DNA of 64,000 bases from Plectrocnemia conspersa (lineage: Eukaryota; Arthropoda; Insecta; Trichoptera; Polycentropodidae): assembly GCA_009617715.1 (NCBI GenBank), contig VTFK01000226.1, positions 248,001 through 312,000 on the forward strand, in the 5' to 3' direction. Position 1 is the first letter of the stretch, and each line of letters starts with the position of its first letter. The position numbers and the translations under genes were made by a program. Of this stretch, positions 22,783 to 34,982 are shown piece by piece. Below the pieces are notes generated by a model. That model saw only the letters and a program-made list of their open reading frames with translations, was not told the origin of the DNA and did not search any database.

Positions 22783-23035
22783 GCAGTCGATACGCGTGCG
22801 CCATGAATTGCTTATCGGGAATGGAATTGGTCGCGCGTGCGCACTAGAATTTCTGCCGTTACACGTTCTCGTGTTTACAGTCGCTCGCCATTAACCGTGC
22901 ATGCGGTTGACCTTTTGAATCTGTATATTTCCCCAGACTTTCGGCCTTCATGTCTCGCAGTGGGAGCTGCCGACTTTTCATACCAATAGCCGAGCAGGTG
23001 TGAAATCTCTCTTTGTGACTTATTTTACCCAAAAA
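22783..23035. other. CpG-rich unclassified segment
   Basis: Sequence with many CG dinucleotides (GTCGCGCGTGCGCAC, CCGTGCATGCGG) lies between copy C and the hAT fragment. It may belong to the hAT element that follows or be an independent remnant. A minus-strand 70-codon frame here is not convincing. Confidence 0.35.
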
Positions 23036-23272
23036 CCGTTTATAAATGTAGACGAAAATGATATCATTCAAGAGAGATTTGCGGATTTATCGATGTAAGT
23101 CTCAATAGAACAGCTGATGCTCTTTTTGATCATATTCATAATACCTTGGGAAAATTTATATGTACTGAAAAATTAACTGCTCATACTTATGAAGGAGCGG
23201 CTGTAATATTTGGAGAGCACAATTGAGTACAAAAAATTGGGATATTTGTCCTAACTCCATATTTGTATAATG
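23036..23272 (+). pseudogene. hAT transposase fragment (ZMYM6/zinc-finger MYM-like type)
   Basis: The frame gives PFINVDENDIIQERF and, after a frameshift, GFIDVSLNRTADALFDHIHN followed by TEKLTAHTYEGAAVIFGEHN, a stop, and VQKIGIF. This is the RNase-H-like core of hAT transposases, where an intact copy reads ...(F)IDVS..RTA..L...I...L........L..Q.YDGA..M.G..NGVQ. The catalytic Asp of the YDGA motif is replaced by Glu (YEGA). Only about 80 codons remain and no TIRs were identified. It is a different hAT lineage from the one at 13305. Confidence 0.75.
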
Positions 23273-25622
23273 ATATGTTCACAGATTAAATCTTGTTTTA
23301 TCTCATTTTATTTAGGGTGTCCATTCATAAATTAATCTAATATCTGGACGTTGCAATGCCATATAATCTCTTAATCGCATGATTAAATGAGTGTCTTTAA
23401 ATTTTTTAGTGGTGAAAAATATTTATAGTGATTAACCATAATTAATAATGTTTTTAAAATAGAATATCAAATGACATTTGTTATTTTTTTTGCTTCCAAG
23501 AAATATATTTTGTTGATTCACAAAGCACCTTTGTTTAAATGAGGCTTTGTTAGTGGATTTTTTTATATCTTTTACAATATATTTAAAATACATTAGTGTA
23601 GTAAAGGTAGTGATGAACTATAGTATAACGCAAGGAACTCTAAATAAAGGCAAAAAACATTTAAAATTATTTTCTGAAAATATTTGTCTAATTGAAACTG
23701 TAAACATATTTACATTTTTTGCCCTTAGTGTCATTTAATATATTCAAAAACGAATGGCTTTACTTTTGCTCGAGATGACGCATAAAACGTCAGGTCTTTA
23801 ATCTGAATCGCTTTTTACATTGCACTTTACACTTTATATGCAGTGAGTTTATATGCAAATTTTTGTTCCATGATACAGTTTCTTAGTCATCGAAAAACAT
23901 TGTCATCCACAAATTCAGAATGTCTCATATGTATATATTTATTTTATTTATATACTCTTTATTTATTTCAAAATAAATCTAGTGATGATATGTATAAGTG
24001 ATTTATTTTACCATGAATACAAAAAATATTGTTGATACTCACTATTCACTCAAACCTTGCAGACAATTCAACGTTATTTTTTAATTCTGCTTAACATCTT
24101 AATAAAATATAATTTTAAGTTTAATTAAAAAACTAATTTCTTTAGATATATTTATATATGGCATACATGTCATTATTTTTTTGATAAAATAAGATATAAT
24201 ATGAAAAAATTATGAATTATTCCACATGATCATAAACATTTTTTTTCTTCTTGAACTCATTTCTGATGAAATAAAAAAACTATGAATTTAATACATTCTT
24301 ACCGTAAATGATATGTTTGCCTCCAAAAATAAGAGAAGCAATGCGAATGTATAAATTGAAAACTTAGTTGTCTGTGTATCTAATATATTTAACTTCAAAG
24401 GAACAGAGGAGGTTTGCAGTTACTATATTCATATACATATGTAGTTGACGATATATACTCGTAAGAAATCTGAATGTTTGAACTTATAAATATGACGTCT
24501 AGTAAATATTTACAGAACAAGTTTAACGACCCTTATCTCTTATTTTGTTGATAGTAAATTTAGAATTTTAATTTTGTGGTCTTATTTTTAGTCTTCAGAC
24601 TAAAGTGCATTATTATGACTTTCTGGAAGCCGTGCCAAAATTTTATCCGATTACTACATATGTTGCTTCTAACCTTGGCTTGCTTCAATTAATAAATAAA
24701 CGAGCTTAAAAGACAAATTATCATCAGTTTAATTACTACATTTTTTAAGTTAAGCCATCTTAAGTTATTTTTACAAACAGTCATTCATTATTTCAATGTT
24801 TAGTTTATATTAAAATTTGCAACATTGCTCATTATTAAGTTAAAATATGAGCGTTCTTAATAATAATTACTGTGCTGTTGCAAATTGATTATGCTTAACA
24901 ATGCATTTTTATTACTGGGAAAAGTACTAAATTTTGCTTGACCTAAAAATACTGAAAATCTACGCAAAATTGCGAAGGTCGTTTTTAATGTTATAGCTAT
25001 TTATAGAATGTTTATAGCAGGTTATTAATAATAAATTATTAGCAAAAATGTTTATTACTAAATTAATACTGAATATGTAATACTTATGTATGATGTATTA
25101 AAATATTAATATCTAATAAGCTATTTTAAGTAATACAAACATATTTTATTTTTGAAAACTAATATGATTACCGGTAAAAAAACTTACATTAAAGTTTAAT
25201 AAATTAACCGAAAGATTTCTATATTCATTACACACTGAAATTATAATGAGTAATCTAATCCTGAATATTATTGCATTATATAAAATTAGAGGGTATGTTA
25301 TATATAACTATGTATAAGGGAAATAATAATGTAATCCGTAGGGTTCTGAACTAAAATCCATAACACTTTGGATAGATTTTAAGCAATATAATTAAATTTG
25401 CATTTTTAATAAAAAATTTAATATCAATAAAACTGACATTAAAAATATAAAATTCACAGAATAAAATAAAAAAAGGCAAGTTTCCCAAAAATTAAATATG
25501 TCGAAGTGTTGATTAGTGTAGTGGTAGATTTACTAAAAAATATTTTTTTTTATACATATACATATGTAGACTACAAAATAATTCAAAATTATATAAATTC
25601 CAGTATTCACCGCAAAAAAAAT
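23273..25622. other. AT-rich stretch, nothing recognised
   Basis: Long A/T-rich sequence with one small chance frame (23547-23738). No repeat boundaries were detected. Confidence 0.5.
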
Positions 25623-25716
25623 TTACGATTATATATTTCGGCAGTGATGCACCTACCATGGTCATGAAATTTCGTGACCATGGCAGGTACATAACTGTCG
25701 AAATATAGAATCGTAA
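25623..25716. repeat. 94-bp near-perfect hairpin (47-bp arms)
   Basis: The left arm starts TTACGATTATATATTTCGGC and the right arm ends GTCGAAATATAGAATCGTAA. They pair over 47 bp with about six mismatches, meeting at CATGAAATTTCGTG with essentially no loop. The ends show no clear target duplication. A related half-copy at 22121-22207 includes sequence beyond the right arm, so the repeat extends to about 25745. It is most likely a palindromic MITE; a small-RNA hairpin is possible. Confidence 0.75.
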
Positions 25717-25745
25717 GTTCTAATCGCCATGAATCGAGGAATTTA

Positions 25746-27717
25746 AAAAATATAAATACATGCGCTAATAATTTTTTTTAATAATAGCAATACATCTGTA
25801 TCTATTAATTAGCGTAACATAAAAAATTGCTGTATAAATTATTTGATTTTTGCTTCTAAATATAATTTTATATTTTTTAGACTTTTGATTATTTATTTAA
25901 AATACAGTTGTTTTGGGCTTAAACAATTTTAATTTAATTTAATTTATTTTGTACGATAATGACATTTTATAACGTTAGAAATTACATTTGAAATAGGCCC
26001 ATAGTCATAAACACATATTTACATAAATTGATTTAAGCCTTTTAGCTAGCAAGAAGACCACAATAAAGCCTATTTGCTAGAGAAGCTTATTAAACTGACG
26101 CATTGAAATTTATCCCACAATCTGAAACGATGCTGTTAATATAGTTAGCGCTACACGCATCGCTGATTTCACTGTTATTGGTTGTGTGGTACATATCTCA
26201 TAGCTCAAGACAAGACAATAGCTCATGTTCAATATAATATTTAATCGATTACAAACTGTAAGGAAAGGCCGAATTTCATTTTAAAATCAATGAGCAGGCA
26301 AAAAATATTTTTTCTTTTTTTTTGAATTAAACATTAAAAACGCGATAAAATATGATGCCAACTTATGAGAACGTTTGTCTAAACATATAGATGCTTTAAA
26401 TCTTTATGGAACCTTATGAGATATTTTGTACAATGCAGTAGAATATTTTTTTAATTAAAATTATATATATGCCGATTATTTTTTTTTTTCTTAGTTATTT
26501 TGTTGGTTTTGCTAATAAACATTAGAAAATTCTCTGGTATATATTCGCAGAGGTAATTAATAGTATATATTCCGTTTTTTTATCTTGCAACATTTGTTCA
26601 ATTCAAGTATGTGTTTTTTGTAACTGTTAATGGATACCGATTAATGAATTACTGCTTAAAATACAAAATCGTTTGTTTTATACTCACGATAAAAAATTGT
26701 TTTAAAAAGTCCAAGGGATACAAATAGATAAATTAGTTTAATGAGACAGTTTTAGCGACTATGTTGGTCGCAACGATTATGGATGGTCCCGACATTTGCA
26801 TACTTTATTGAAGCACGCTATTGTTTAGGGTTTGTATTTTTAAGCAAATTGGGAAATATAATGCATAAATGTCTTACTCACATTTATATAAAAAAAAAGC
26901 AGAATCTGATCTGTACTATTGTATGAATGATGTGTATAAGTAGCTTTAAATTTTTATGCTTAACAGTATTTTTAAAATGCAAATCAAACGTATGCAAACG
27001 AATTACAAAGCAAAGTAACACTGAGGTCTGTTTTTATGAATAGTCTTATATTAAAAATTTGCTTTCACAAATTTATCATGCTCTTTACGCATTTGATAAT
27101 TGATGTACTACTGTAACCTTTTTTTGATAATGTCAAGGTTGTACGGTATATAAGTGCAACTGTTTTGGTAGCATTTTAGTTCATATTTGATTTATTTTAT
27201 ATCTGAGACTAAATTTATTGCAATTACTTATTTATAGCGCATTAAAATTAATTGAGACTTAAAAAATAAGTTTATTCGTCTCCAGCAGTATATAAGCGCA
27301 TGTGACGATTGGAGATTTGGATGGATTTGGGCTACTTGCAAAAATATATTTTTAATAGACTTAAACAAAGGAGAGTCGAAAATTAAAAGTATATATTTGA
27401 AGGCGTTGCTAAATCTACAGTTGTTTTAATAATGTATGAAATTTGCGTTAATGACTGTGACCAAAAATTATCATTCATCAACAGTTAGAGAAACAAGACA
27501 ATATAATGTAAAGGATGGGACCACACAATGGCCCTCGTTACGACTAGAATAACACGCAAGGATTCTCCGGTGCATTACAGAATATTTATTTGTTGCGAAA
27601 CGGTTACGGGAAACAATAAAGCACCGTAAGGCCACAATTTGTCCTCAAAGATGTCCATCAAGAAAAATTTTCTAAAGGCGTATATATATTTTGTTGTTCT
27701 AAGAAGCGAGTGCAATA
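25746..27717. other. AT-rich stretch, nothing recognised
   Basis: A/T-rich sequence. The last 250 bp are less AT-rich and may belong to the repeat that follows. Confidence 0.4.
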
Positions 27718-27985
27718 ATTGTCTGGATGATCGCTGCATGATTTTGAATTATCAGCAATATTTGCAGCCCTGAATACTAAAGCTTAGACTCCGATGAGAA
27801 GAGGGTAGTCACAAGCAGCTACTTGAAGACTCATGCAGACACTCAAAGAAACTGCCCGCGGGAACTCCTCCACACGAGCACAGCCACATTTGAGGACCTC
27901 CCACAGATATTATCCCTGCGCCAGCTTCTCTACCATCGCTCGGAGAAAACATCTCGCCATTGTTTTATAATCTAATAAACTCGTG
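27718..27985 (+). repeat. Interspersed repeat family Y, copy 1
   Basis: Shares a co-linear series of blocks with 59590-59850 (reverse strand): CTGGATGATCGCTGC, GCAGCC(C/T)TGAATA, AGAGGG, a stretch rich in GCAC, and ATCCCT(G/T)CGCCAGCTT.TCTACCA, then GAGAAAACAT(C/T)TCGC. The last block also occurs at 32660. It ends near ATAATCTAATAAA. It could be the 3' part of a retroelement. No reading frame is kept between copies. Confidence 0.6.
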
Positions 27986-29984
27986 TTCAATTCTGATTTT
28001 TTTGTAGGGTCGTAAATATTATTGTACCATAGCTTTTATGCTGATTTTACTTTTGTCTTTTATTACAATTGATTTGAGGATAAATTAACGATTCTGAAAT
28101 TTCACATTTTAAAAGAGCAGTCTCGGCTGATTTTTTATTGCATTTTTTCCCAAATTTAATACAGATAGTATTAAGATAATTATTTTTATCTCATCTGCAA
28201 TTTCTTTGAACATCTTTATCGAGGTTTATAAGGCATATCGATTTTGATTTTTTGATGTAAATTTGGCTGCGTGTTTGAGTTGCGTATGTTTTTGACTTAG
28301 CGTTATTGTTTCATCAGTGATCCAAATTTTACAATTCTCTATTGTGGACCACAATTTTTTGTCTTACATATGTATCAAATGTATATCAAAAATTGATCGC
28401 TACGCTTGATAATAACCAGACCTTGAACGAACAGTAATTAAACTTTAGTTTAGTTGTCCCAAGATGCAGTTTATACTAGATTCGGTTAAGACAGCATAAA
28501 TTTTATTGCGGACGCTAACGAGCGAAGGCGTCACTCCTGGACCGTGTTAATATCTCTAAAGTTTCCACATTAAACGTTCGTTGTACAAAATTCATACATA
28601 CACACAAGAGTCCTACAACACTCGTTCGAATAGTTCGAAGCGGCGAGTTGGCAGAATTAAATTGTTCCCGGAATAGAAATTGGACAAATCGAGAAAAATC
28701 AGATTGCAATGGTACGATTTACCCCGTTGGCTTTAATCAAGCGAAATCAGAGTAACAACAAGCGATAACTCAGATAGAGAAACCTTTTTATAGTAAACTA
28801 TATATAATGTATATGTATTTACTGGGGGGAAATTGAGTCCGGCCCAACATTTGTTTCGCTTAATTAGAGCTAAAACAATAAATATTCATTAGAGTTAATT
28901 TAGTGTTGTAAAGCACAAATGATAAATTGCCAATACTCGTTCAGGTGGAACAAAGACTGCGATAAGCAGGGGTAGTTTTTTTTTCAATCCTGACTAAACC
29001 CTTTGTCGTTATGAATGCGTTGTTTATTGTGTCGCTGTCTGTTGTTTCGCGAATAATTAAAATTCGCGAGAGTGCTGAAAAAAGGATTGTTTTAATCATA
29101 ATGGGTCATAACTTTTGTTTTAGCGTGATGCGAATTGGAGTAATTGAAATTGTTTGGAATAATGTGTTGTATTATTTTTAATAATGTTTTGCCGGAAATC
29201 ATAAATTAAAGTAAAATATTATATATATCTCAAGTGCGCGGAATTTAAAATATAAGTCAAAATCATTTAAAATCTAATATTTTATAATAATTTAACAGAA
29301 ACTGACTGAATTGCTTATTCTTTCGGCCTAAACATAAACCTTATTTTGTGCCATTTTCCTTAATCATTTTAGACATATTTTATTGTCATTTAAAGTCTTT
29401 AAAAACACCATAATATAGCTTAATTATATGACGCATAGATCCTACAATAGATCAAAAAAATACATTAAAATCTAGAATAATGCTGCTAATATATTGCTGT
29501 TTTTTCAGCAATGAAATCATTTTTAATAAAATTATTAGCTATCTTTGAATTAATTTACAAATACAAATGTATGACTCATTCTCTGAATTTTATCAATTCT
29601 AAGTGATTCGATATATTTGCTACTTTATTATAAAAGTATAAACTTTACAAAAAATATTGACAACTAAAAGAATTAGACAAAAACACCAGAACTAGAGTTT
29701 TTCCTTACCACCAATTAGCGTTATTCATTAATATTGTTGTGCAAATGGTCCATGCCAAATATCTCCACCGAACAGGTAGAAAAAAACAGATTTCCTGTAA
29801 AATGCATTCCAGAAGATAACATCATTTCAAATTCACTAAATTGGATTATACCGTTTCGCCGTTATTTTCGTCAAAGATGCTGATACGATATCTTATAGAC
29901 TGTTCCGTCCTTAATTAACGACATTGCTCAAAGGGTTGAGGACTAGAAGAGATATTGGTCTATTTTATTCTTTAAAGGGTATAT
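27986..29984. other. AT-rich stretch with an island at 28430-28790
   Basis: Most is A/T-rich. At about 28430-28790 there is a less AT-rich, non-repetitive block with scattered CG dinucleotides. It lies upstream of the plus-strand exon at 34606 and might be regulatory or a UTR exon, but I see no decisive splice or promoter signal. Confidence 0.35.
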
Positions 29985-30070
29985 AAGGACGGAATAGCGT
30001 AGTACTTAACACCTCAGACTAGTAATTTGGGGGTTTGAGCCCCTGCAGTGGCACTCAAATTTTTATTTAT
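29985..30070 (+). repeat. tRNA-derived SINE head
   Basis: An A-box-like ATAGCGTAGTACTTAACACC lies at about 29995. A B-box GGGTTTGAGCCCC lies at about 30041, in a foldable T-arm (GGGG stem, seven-base loop TTTGAGC, CCCC stem). Spacing fits a tRNA, but the acceptor arms do not pair well, so a SINE promoter is likelier than a working tRNA gene. A perfect 7-bp stem-loop (CCAGACT-TTC-AGTCTGG) follows at 30152-30168. Confidence 0.5.
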
Positions 30071-30297
30071 AAAAAATGCGCTATTATAAAAAATCAGCCC
30101 CAGCTGCAGTGACATATATTGGTTATAAATTATAATTATTAAAATAGATTCCCAGACTTTCAGTCTGGTGGTTAATGATTGACTTACTCAGCTGGTACAG
30201 ATTTATCCCGTTTTAACGCATTGGGCTCATGCATGTCAGGTTACAACAGAAGATTTAATAAAAAATAAAATATGCCAGAAGAGTTTTACCACTTTAA

Positions 30298-30516
30298 TCA
30301 AAACTTGATGATACATATAAGCACTTCGCTTCCGATTTAATAAATGATAGTTCAGCTGAGCTCACATGAAGCGGAACTACAAGCTTAGGAGCGCAAGAAA
30401 AACAGCCGCTTCTCTCTTTGCCCGACCAAGAAGGTTTAGCTAAACAATTATTCGAATACCAAAGAGATATGAATATTCATATTATGCAAATTTTACTGCC
30501 ACATACCGAGTCTTAG
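30298..30516 (+). pseudogene. Degenerate coding fragment, unassigned
   Basis: The frame reads SKLDDTYKHFASDLINDSSA, meets a TGA, and continues SGTTSLGAQEKQPLLSLPDQ then EYQRDMNIHIMQILLPHTES to a stop at 30514. One stop in 72 codons and a non-A/T-driven composition suggest former coding. It may be the C-terminus of a MADF/BESS-like or transposon-derived protein, but I cannot name the family. Confidence 0.35.
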
Positions 30517-31079
30517 AGTAGCATTTATTTATTTTACCAATTGCATTTTATATGTTTTTTTAGTTCTGATTAGCATAAGTATAATGCAGCACAACTTTAA
30601 TAGTATAGCATATAAAATACGGTAAATCAAAGATATTACAAATTAAATTAACTGTAAATTATATTTACTTTGTGTAGCTCTAATCGATAGATGCTGCTAG
30701 CAGCTGAGGTCAGCGTTATTATTTATTGCTTTTTGAAGGACCGCTTGCAGATGATAGAAACATAGAGCTACTGTAGTGTGACTATTATTTATAATGTTAT
30801 ATATTAAGATCAGGATATAGCTGATTTTAATTGATTTGTTGTTGGATATGGCTTGCTCTAATTTTCTCCTTAATAAACTATGAACTGCCGGTTGATTCAT
30901 AACTTAATAAAGGTTCACGCGCACGAATCAAATTAAATATTTTTTTGCAAGAAGTGTGACTGTTGTTTTGCATTATCAAAAGCTTAACAATTGACTAAAT
31001 TAAGTTACTATTAACCTATGTGTTGCTTGTTAGGTTACAGTGTATGATGTAGAAACATGACAAAATTTTAGACGATTTC
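30517..31079. other. AT-rich stretch, nothing recognised
   Basis: No element or convincing frame. The minus-strand frame at 30697-30900 has no known motif. Confidence 0.45.
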
Positions 31080-31280
31080 TTTTTAGCCACATGTTTAATT
31101 GAAGCATCACTCATGTGTCCAGCTTTATTGTCTTGCCGATCAGTTTCAAAGGTTCAATATTATTGACACATAACACCAAATCTTGATGCTAATTGACGCG
31201 TAGTTTGATATGTATCAGCTTCCACTAGAATTTTCAGCTCATTATTGCTAATTTGAGCTGAAAATTGCTCTTCAGACGTC
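31080..31280 (-). pseudogene. mariner transposase N-terminal remnant
   Basis: The minus strand reads SEEQFSAQISNNELKILVEA and DTYQTTRQLASRFGVMCQ, then a stop. After a frameshift it reads LKLIGKTIKLDT. Mariner transposases have the corresponding ...LK.LIE.DP.QTTRELA..L.VS...V..HL..IGK..KLDKWVPHEL segment, the helix-turn-helix DNA-binding region. The catalytic domain and TIRs are not seen. It is separate from the mariner remnant at 60410, which keeps only the C-terminal part on the other strand. Confidence 0.72.
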
Positions 31281-32659
31281 TATATTGTTAGTTTTCAAGA
31301 TAAAAATTGTAGGAACAGAACTTTTTAAACTTGTTTTGGTTTGATATGCAAAAATAACAGAAATTTTGATCTGAAATAAATTAAAATGAGTTCATTAACT
31401 AAAACGTAACTAAAAACTAAGAGCTGTTACATTATATTGTCAGAGAAATCGATTCTAAAACTTGGTACTTTAAAATATCAAGAAATTCATACATAATAAT
31501 CTGATTGTATACAGATTTATTTTATATATTATTTATATATAAGTTTTATTTTTTTGCAAATAATTTATATAAAATACTAAAGGTAAAACTATTCGATTAT
31601 ATTTGATGTGTATAAAAATCAATGTATAAAATATAATAATTTAGATTTTTTACCGTTTTATGAACCTAATTCGCACGCGATATACATAATACAATACTTA
31701 TTTAACTTTAATGTATCCTTGAATTTCAAGAATTCCCGTAATGGCTAACTTTTTATCGCCTTTAATAAAAAAATATTTAATAACAGGGTAAAAATAATCT
31801 TCTCTTATATATATTTAACGTATAATATTTGTTAATCGATATTGTGAACAATATAGTGCATCTTATTGTTAAAAATGAAATAATACTATAATCGAAGAGT
31901 CAAAATTTTTGCTCAAGAGTCATTAAACTAATAGATTTTTGTTCCTCATATTTACTTAGAATCGAATTTTTCGTCTACGCAAGAAAAAAAGAAGCAGTTA
32001 AGCATATTTGTCTAGATTTACCAAAGCAATTCGCACTAAAACCGTTGGACCTTACTTTAACAAAAAAGTTTGGTGCCATTTTTTTACGGAGAAGGTAATA
32101 AATAAATTAATACAATCTAGCGTTACGTCATTATATACGCCAAAGAGTTTCCTAATGATTACGATTGCATACCCATAATACAGAAAAAAATTAGGTGCCC
32201 CCTGAATATATACAAACATTAGTAAAAAATAAAACTAATCTAAAAGATTTACTGTATTTGAATAGAATGCAGCTAGCAATTTTTCATTTATTTGACGTTT
32301 ACTATCGTAATTATTACTTGGCGTACCCCACTTTAGAGACCACTGTTAATACTATTACAAATAATATGTTTCAACCCCGATTCATCGATATTAGTCAGAA
32401 GATGTTGTACTTTCTTTAATTATAAAGCGTATATATGTAAGCCAAAAGATGGCTTAGCTGAACTACTTTCTTCAGAATCTTCCAGCTGAAAATTTATCCA
32501 AAACTGCCATTTGGTTGTCGATTTAACATAATGAAAGCTTAAACGAACTCGTGCCAAGCATTGCTGCGTCAAATCGACTAAGAATACACTTAAAAGCCCA
32601 AAAATCAGAGAGGGATTAACCTCCGTTATACTGTCTCTTACTCTTCCATGATCTTCCAT
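31281..32659. other. AT-rich stretch with an orphan frame at 32195-32419
   Basis: The 74-codon plus-strand frame at 32195-32419 (MPPEYIQTLVKNKTNLKDLL...) is slightly more coding-like than its neighbours, but I recognise no domain. The rest is A/T-rich. Confidence 0.3.
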
Positions 32660-32765
32660 GGACATAATCCCTGCGCCAGCTTCTCCGCCACCACTTGGAG
32701 AATAACGATCTCACCCATCATAGAATCGCAATACGTAATATAATCTAATAAAATTCCACTAGTCT
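32660..32765 (+). repeat. Interspersed repeat family Y, copy 2 (end fragment)
   Basis: Matches the terminal block of family Y: ATAATCCCTGCGCCAGCTTC, CCACCACTTGGAGAATAACG, then ATATAATCTAATAAA. The upstream part differs from the 27718 copy, so either it is truncated or only the 3' end is shared. Confidence 0.55.
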
Positions 32766-34605
32766 CTTACTGGCTGCGAAGTCACACCCCTCAGGGTTAA
32801 CAAACATTAAAACTTAAATATATATATATTCTATATACCATACGTTTTAAAAATATACATAAGTTCACAAACTATAACTATCCAAATCTATTGATTTATT
32901 TATTGAAATACAATGCTATAATATTTTTATTGTATTTAAATTTAAAATTCTGATATTTTTTGTTATTTAATATCTTCTCAATTTAATATTTTGCATGAAT
33001 TAAATCAACTTTAACAAAATATTAAGTGCTTGCATTAAATTATAACGTACAATGTAAAATATTTACTTTCCTTTAATAAAGTACGTCTCTTCAGTGCTTT
33101 GCAAATCATTTTATGAATAAAGAGGGTCGAATAAATATACTAGAACTCAAGAATTTACAAGTAGTATTTAATAGTTAGTGCTATCATAGCTCTCTGGTTT
33201 GACTTGGGAGCGAAAGCATTGTGTTTGTGTAATAGTATGATGAGAACCAGAATGGTTTCAGGTTTCATGTTTTCGCTAATAGAATTGTGAATCCATGGAA
33301 GCAGCTGACATTCGAACTCGTGCTAACAATCTTAACTATTTGAGCTGGAAAGCAGACCAAACTAATGGATAGAGTACTAAATGTAATTTATTATCTGAGA
33401 GAACGAATTTATTAATTGTATAAATATATGTATGCTGAGGATCAGTTTAATATTAACGAATTATGCATATATGTATAATACAAATAAATTACATACAATT
33501 TAATATTTTAAAAACAAATAACATTTAAGTATAATCTTGATACAGAATGCTGCAAAATTCTCAGTTCAATAATCTTACAAAAATATTGATATTGTATAAA
33601 TTACATAGATAATATTATTCTATGTATATACAAATACAAAAGATCAGTGAACGTCAAGGTTTCTAATTTTTACACACATACATTCGCGCGTGCTAGAGCC
33701 GACTCACAAGAAGAAAGTCATATATGTTGCATGAAAATACGAATGTGTGTTGTTTTTGTTTCTAGCTGCGCTGCAATAACGGTTATTATCAGGATACTGC
33801 AGCTTATATATTATTTAAAAAATGTAATTAAAAACATTTCAAAACTTAAAAAGATTTTTTTTTATATAGTGACGCAAATTAGATATACATAGAAAATATA
33901 TTTACAAAAAATTTACATAGAAAATAAACATCTTAAATACAATTAATGAACTTTAAAAAATAAAAATTCAAAATAAAATCACGGTTGAGTTGGAAGTAAA
34001 AATACCAAGCCGTGCAACTTGACTTGAGCAGCAATTGTAATAATATCATTACTAATTTTAAGCACTATCAACACAGCACCATTAGATATATTAAGTGACT
34101 CGTCAATATAAAAATAATATAAATATAAAAATAAATATTTCGCACAAATTAAATAAAAAAAATATATTTATGTAATATTATAGTTAGTTTAGTGTGCGTG
34201 TGTTTTGGATAAAAAGTGGAAGCTCTGATGTTCACTGCAAATAAAATTCATCTCAAATTTACATTATTTTATTTTTTTGCTACTATATTTCTATATTATA
34301 ATAAAAATATTAGTAACATTTATTACATTCGTCTGAAAAATAGACCTAATATATTATAATTAATCATAATTAAAATTATATAATAATCTTAGATACAATA
34401 AAAATTTAAAAACACAAGGGGTTATAAGTGATTAAAACTTTTAATTTAACCACTTGTTTATTGTATGTTATATAAAAATTAAAAATATATTTATATTAAA
34501 TAAATAATCTCATGATTGTGATTTTTATGCCATTATTTAAAAATAATTTATTGTTTAAATGAGCAATTTTTATTCAATATATTCACTTGTTTTTCTTTTT
34601 TTCAG
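32766..34605. other. AT-rich stretch upstream of the exon
   Basis: No repeat family recognised. If the exon at 34606 has an upstream non-coding exon, this is intron. A possible short SINE-like B-box on the minus strand near 33314 was not accepted. Confidence 0.4.
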
Positions 34606-34825
34606 ATTACACATATCGTCGCGTGATATTATTGTTAATATATATTAAAAAACAGTGTTTGTTATTAAAAATATATTATAGCATATCGTATAAAAATAAG
34701 TGATACGACCAAATTTTCGGTATATTTGTAAGCTTATTTTGGTATATAATGAATGACCTGATTGATTGAAAGAGTTAAAGCAACCAAAGACAAATTTGTG
34801 TAGTAAGAAACGGTCGAAGGTCAAA
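34606..34825 (+). other. 5' UTR part of the exon
   Basis: A strong acceptor (TTTTTCTTTTTTTCAG, AG at 34604-34605) precedes 220 bases with no ATG in frame with the coding start. The acceptor implies at least one upstream non-coding exon. The exon as a whole spans 34606-34982. Confidence 0.6.
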
Positions 34826-34982
34826 ATGTCGGAGAGGTTCAAGGTGACAAAGTCAGAGGAGATGAAGTCGGGGTCGTACAAGAACTATGGGGCGACGGGG
34901 GCGCAGCCCGGCTCCCCCGATGAAGACTGCGGAGCGGGAGGCAGCGGCGAAGCCTCCGGTGCCCTCGGGAGACTTTTGCCAG
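34826..34982 (+). CDS. First coding exon of an unidentified host gene (partial)
   Basis: ATG at 34826 lies in TCAAAATG, close to the preferred insect start context. The 52 complete codons begin MSERFKVTKSEEMKSGSYKN and continue with a Gly/Ser/Pro/Glu-rich, probably disordered tract ending GALGRLLP. The exon ends in CAG|GTGAGC, a consensus donor, after one base of the next codon (phase 1). G+C content and codon choice are far above the surroundings. I recognise no catalytic domain. The RF(K/Q)V stretch near the N-terminus recalls the starts of cation-chloride cotransporters (NKCC/KCC), but this is a weak resemblance. The downstream intron exceeds 28 kb if the candidate exon at 63975 is real. 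Confidence 0.75.

Noticed and set aside
33300..33360. Possible minus-strand tRNA or SINE (GAGTTCGAATGTC)
   Set aside because: The A-box candidate is only about 25 bases from the B-box and no cloverleaf forms.
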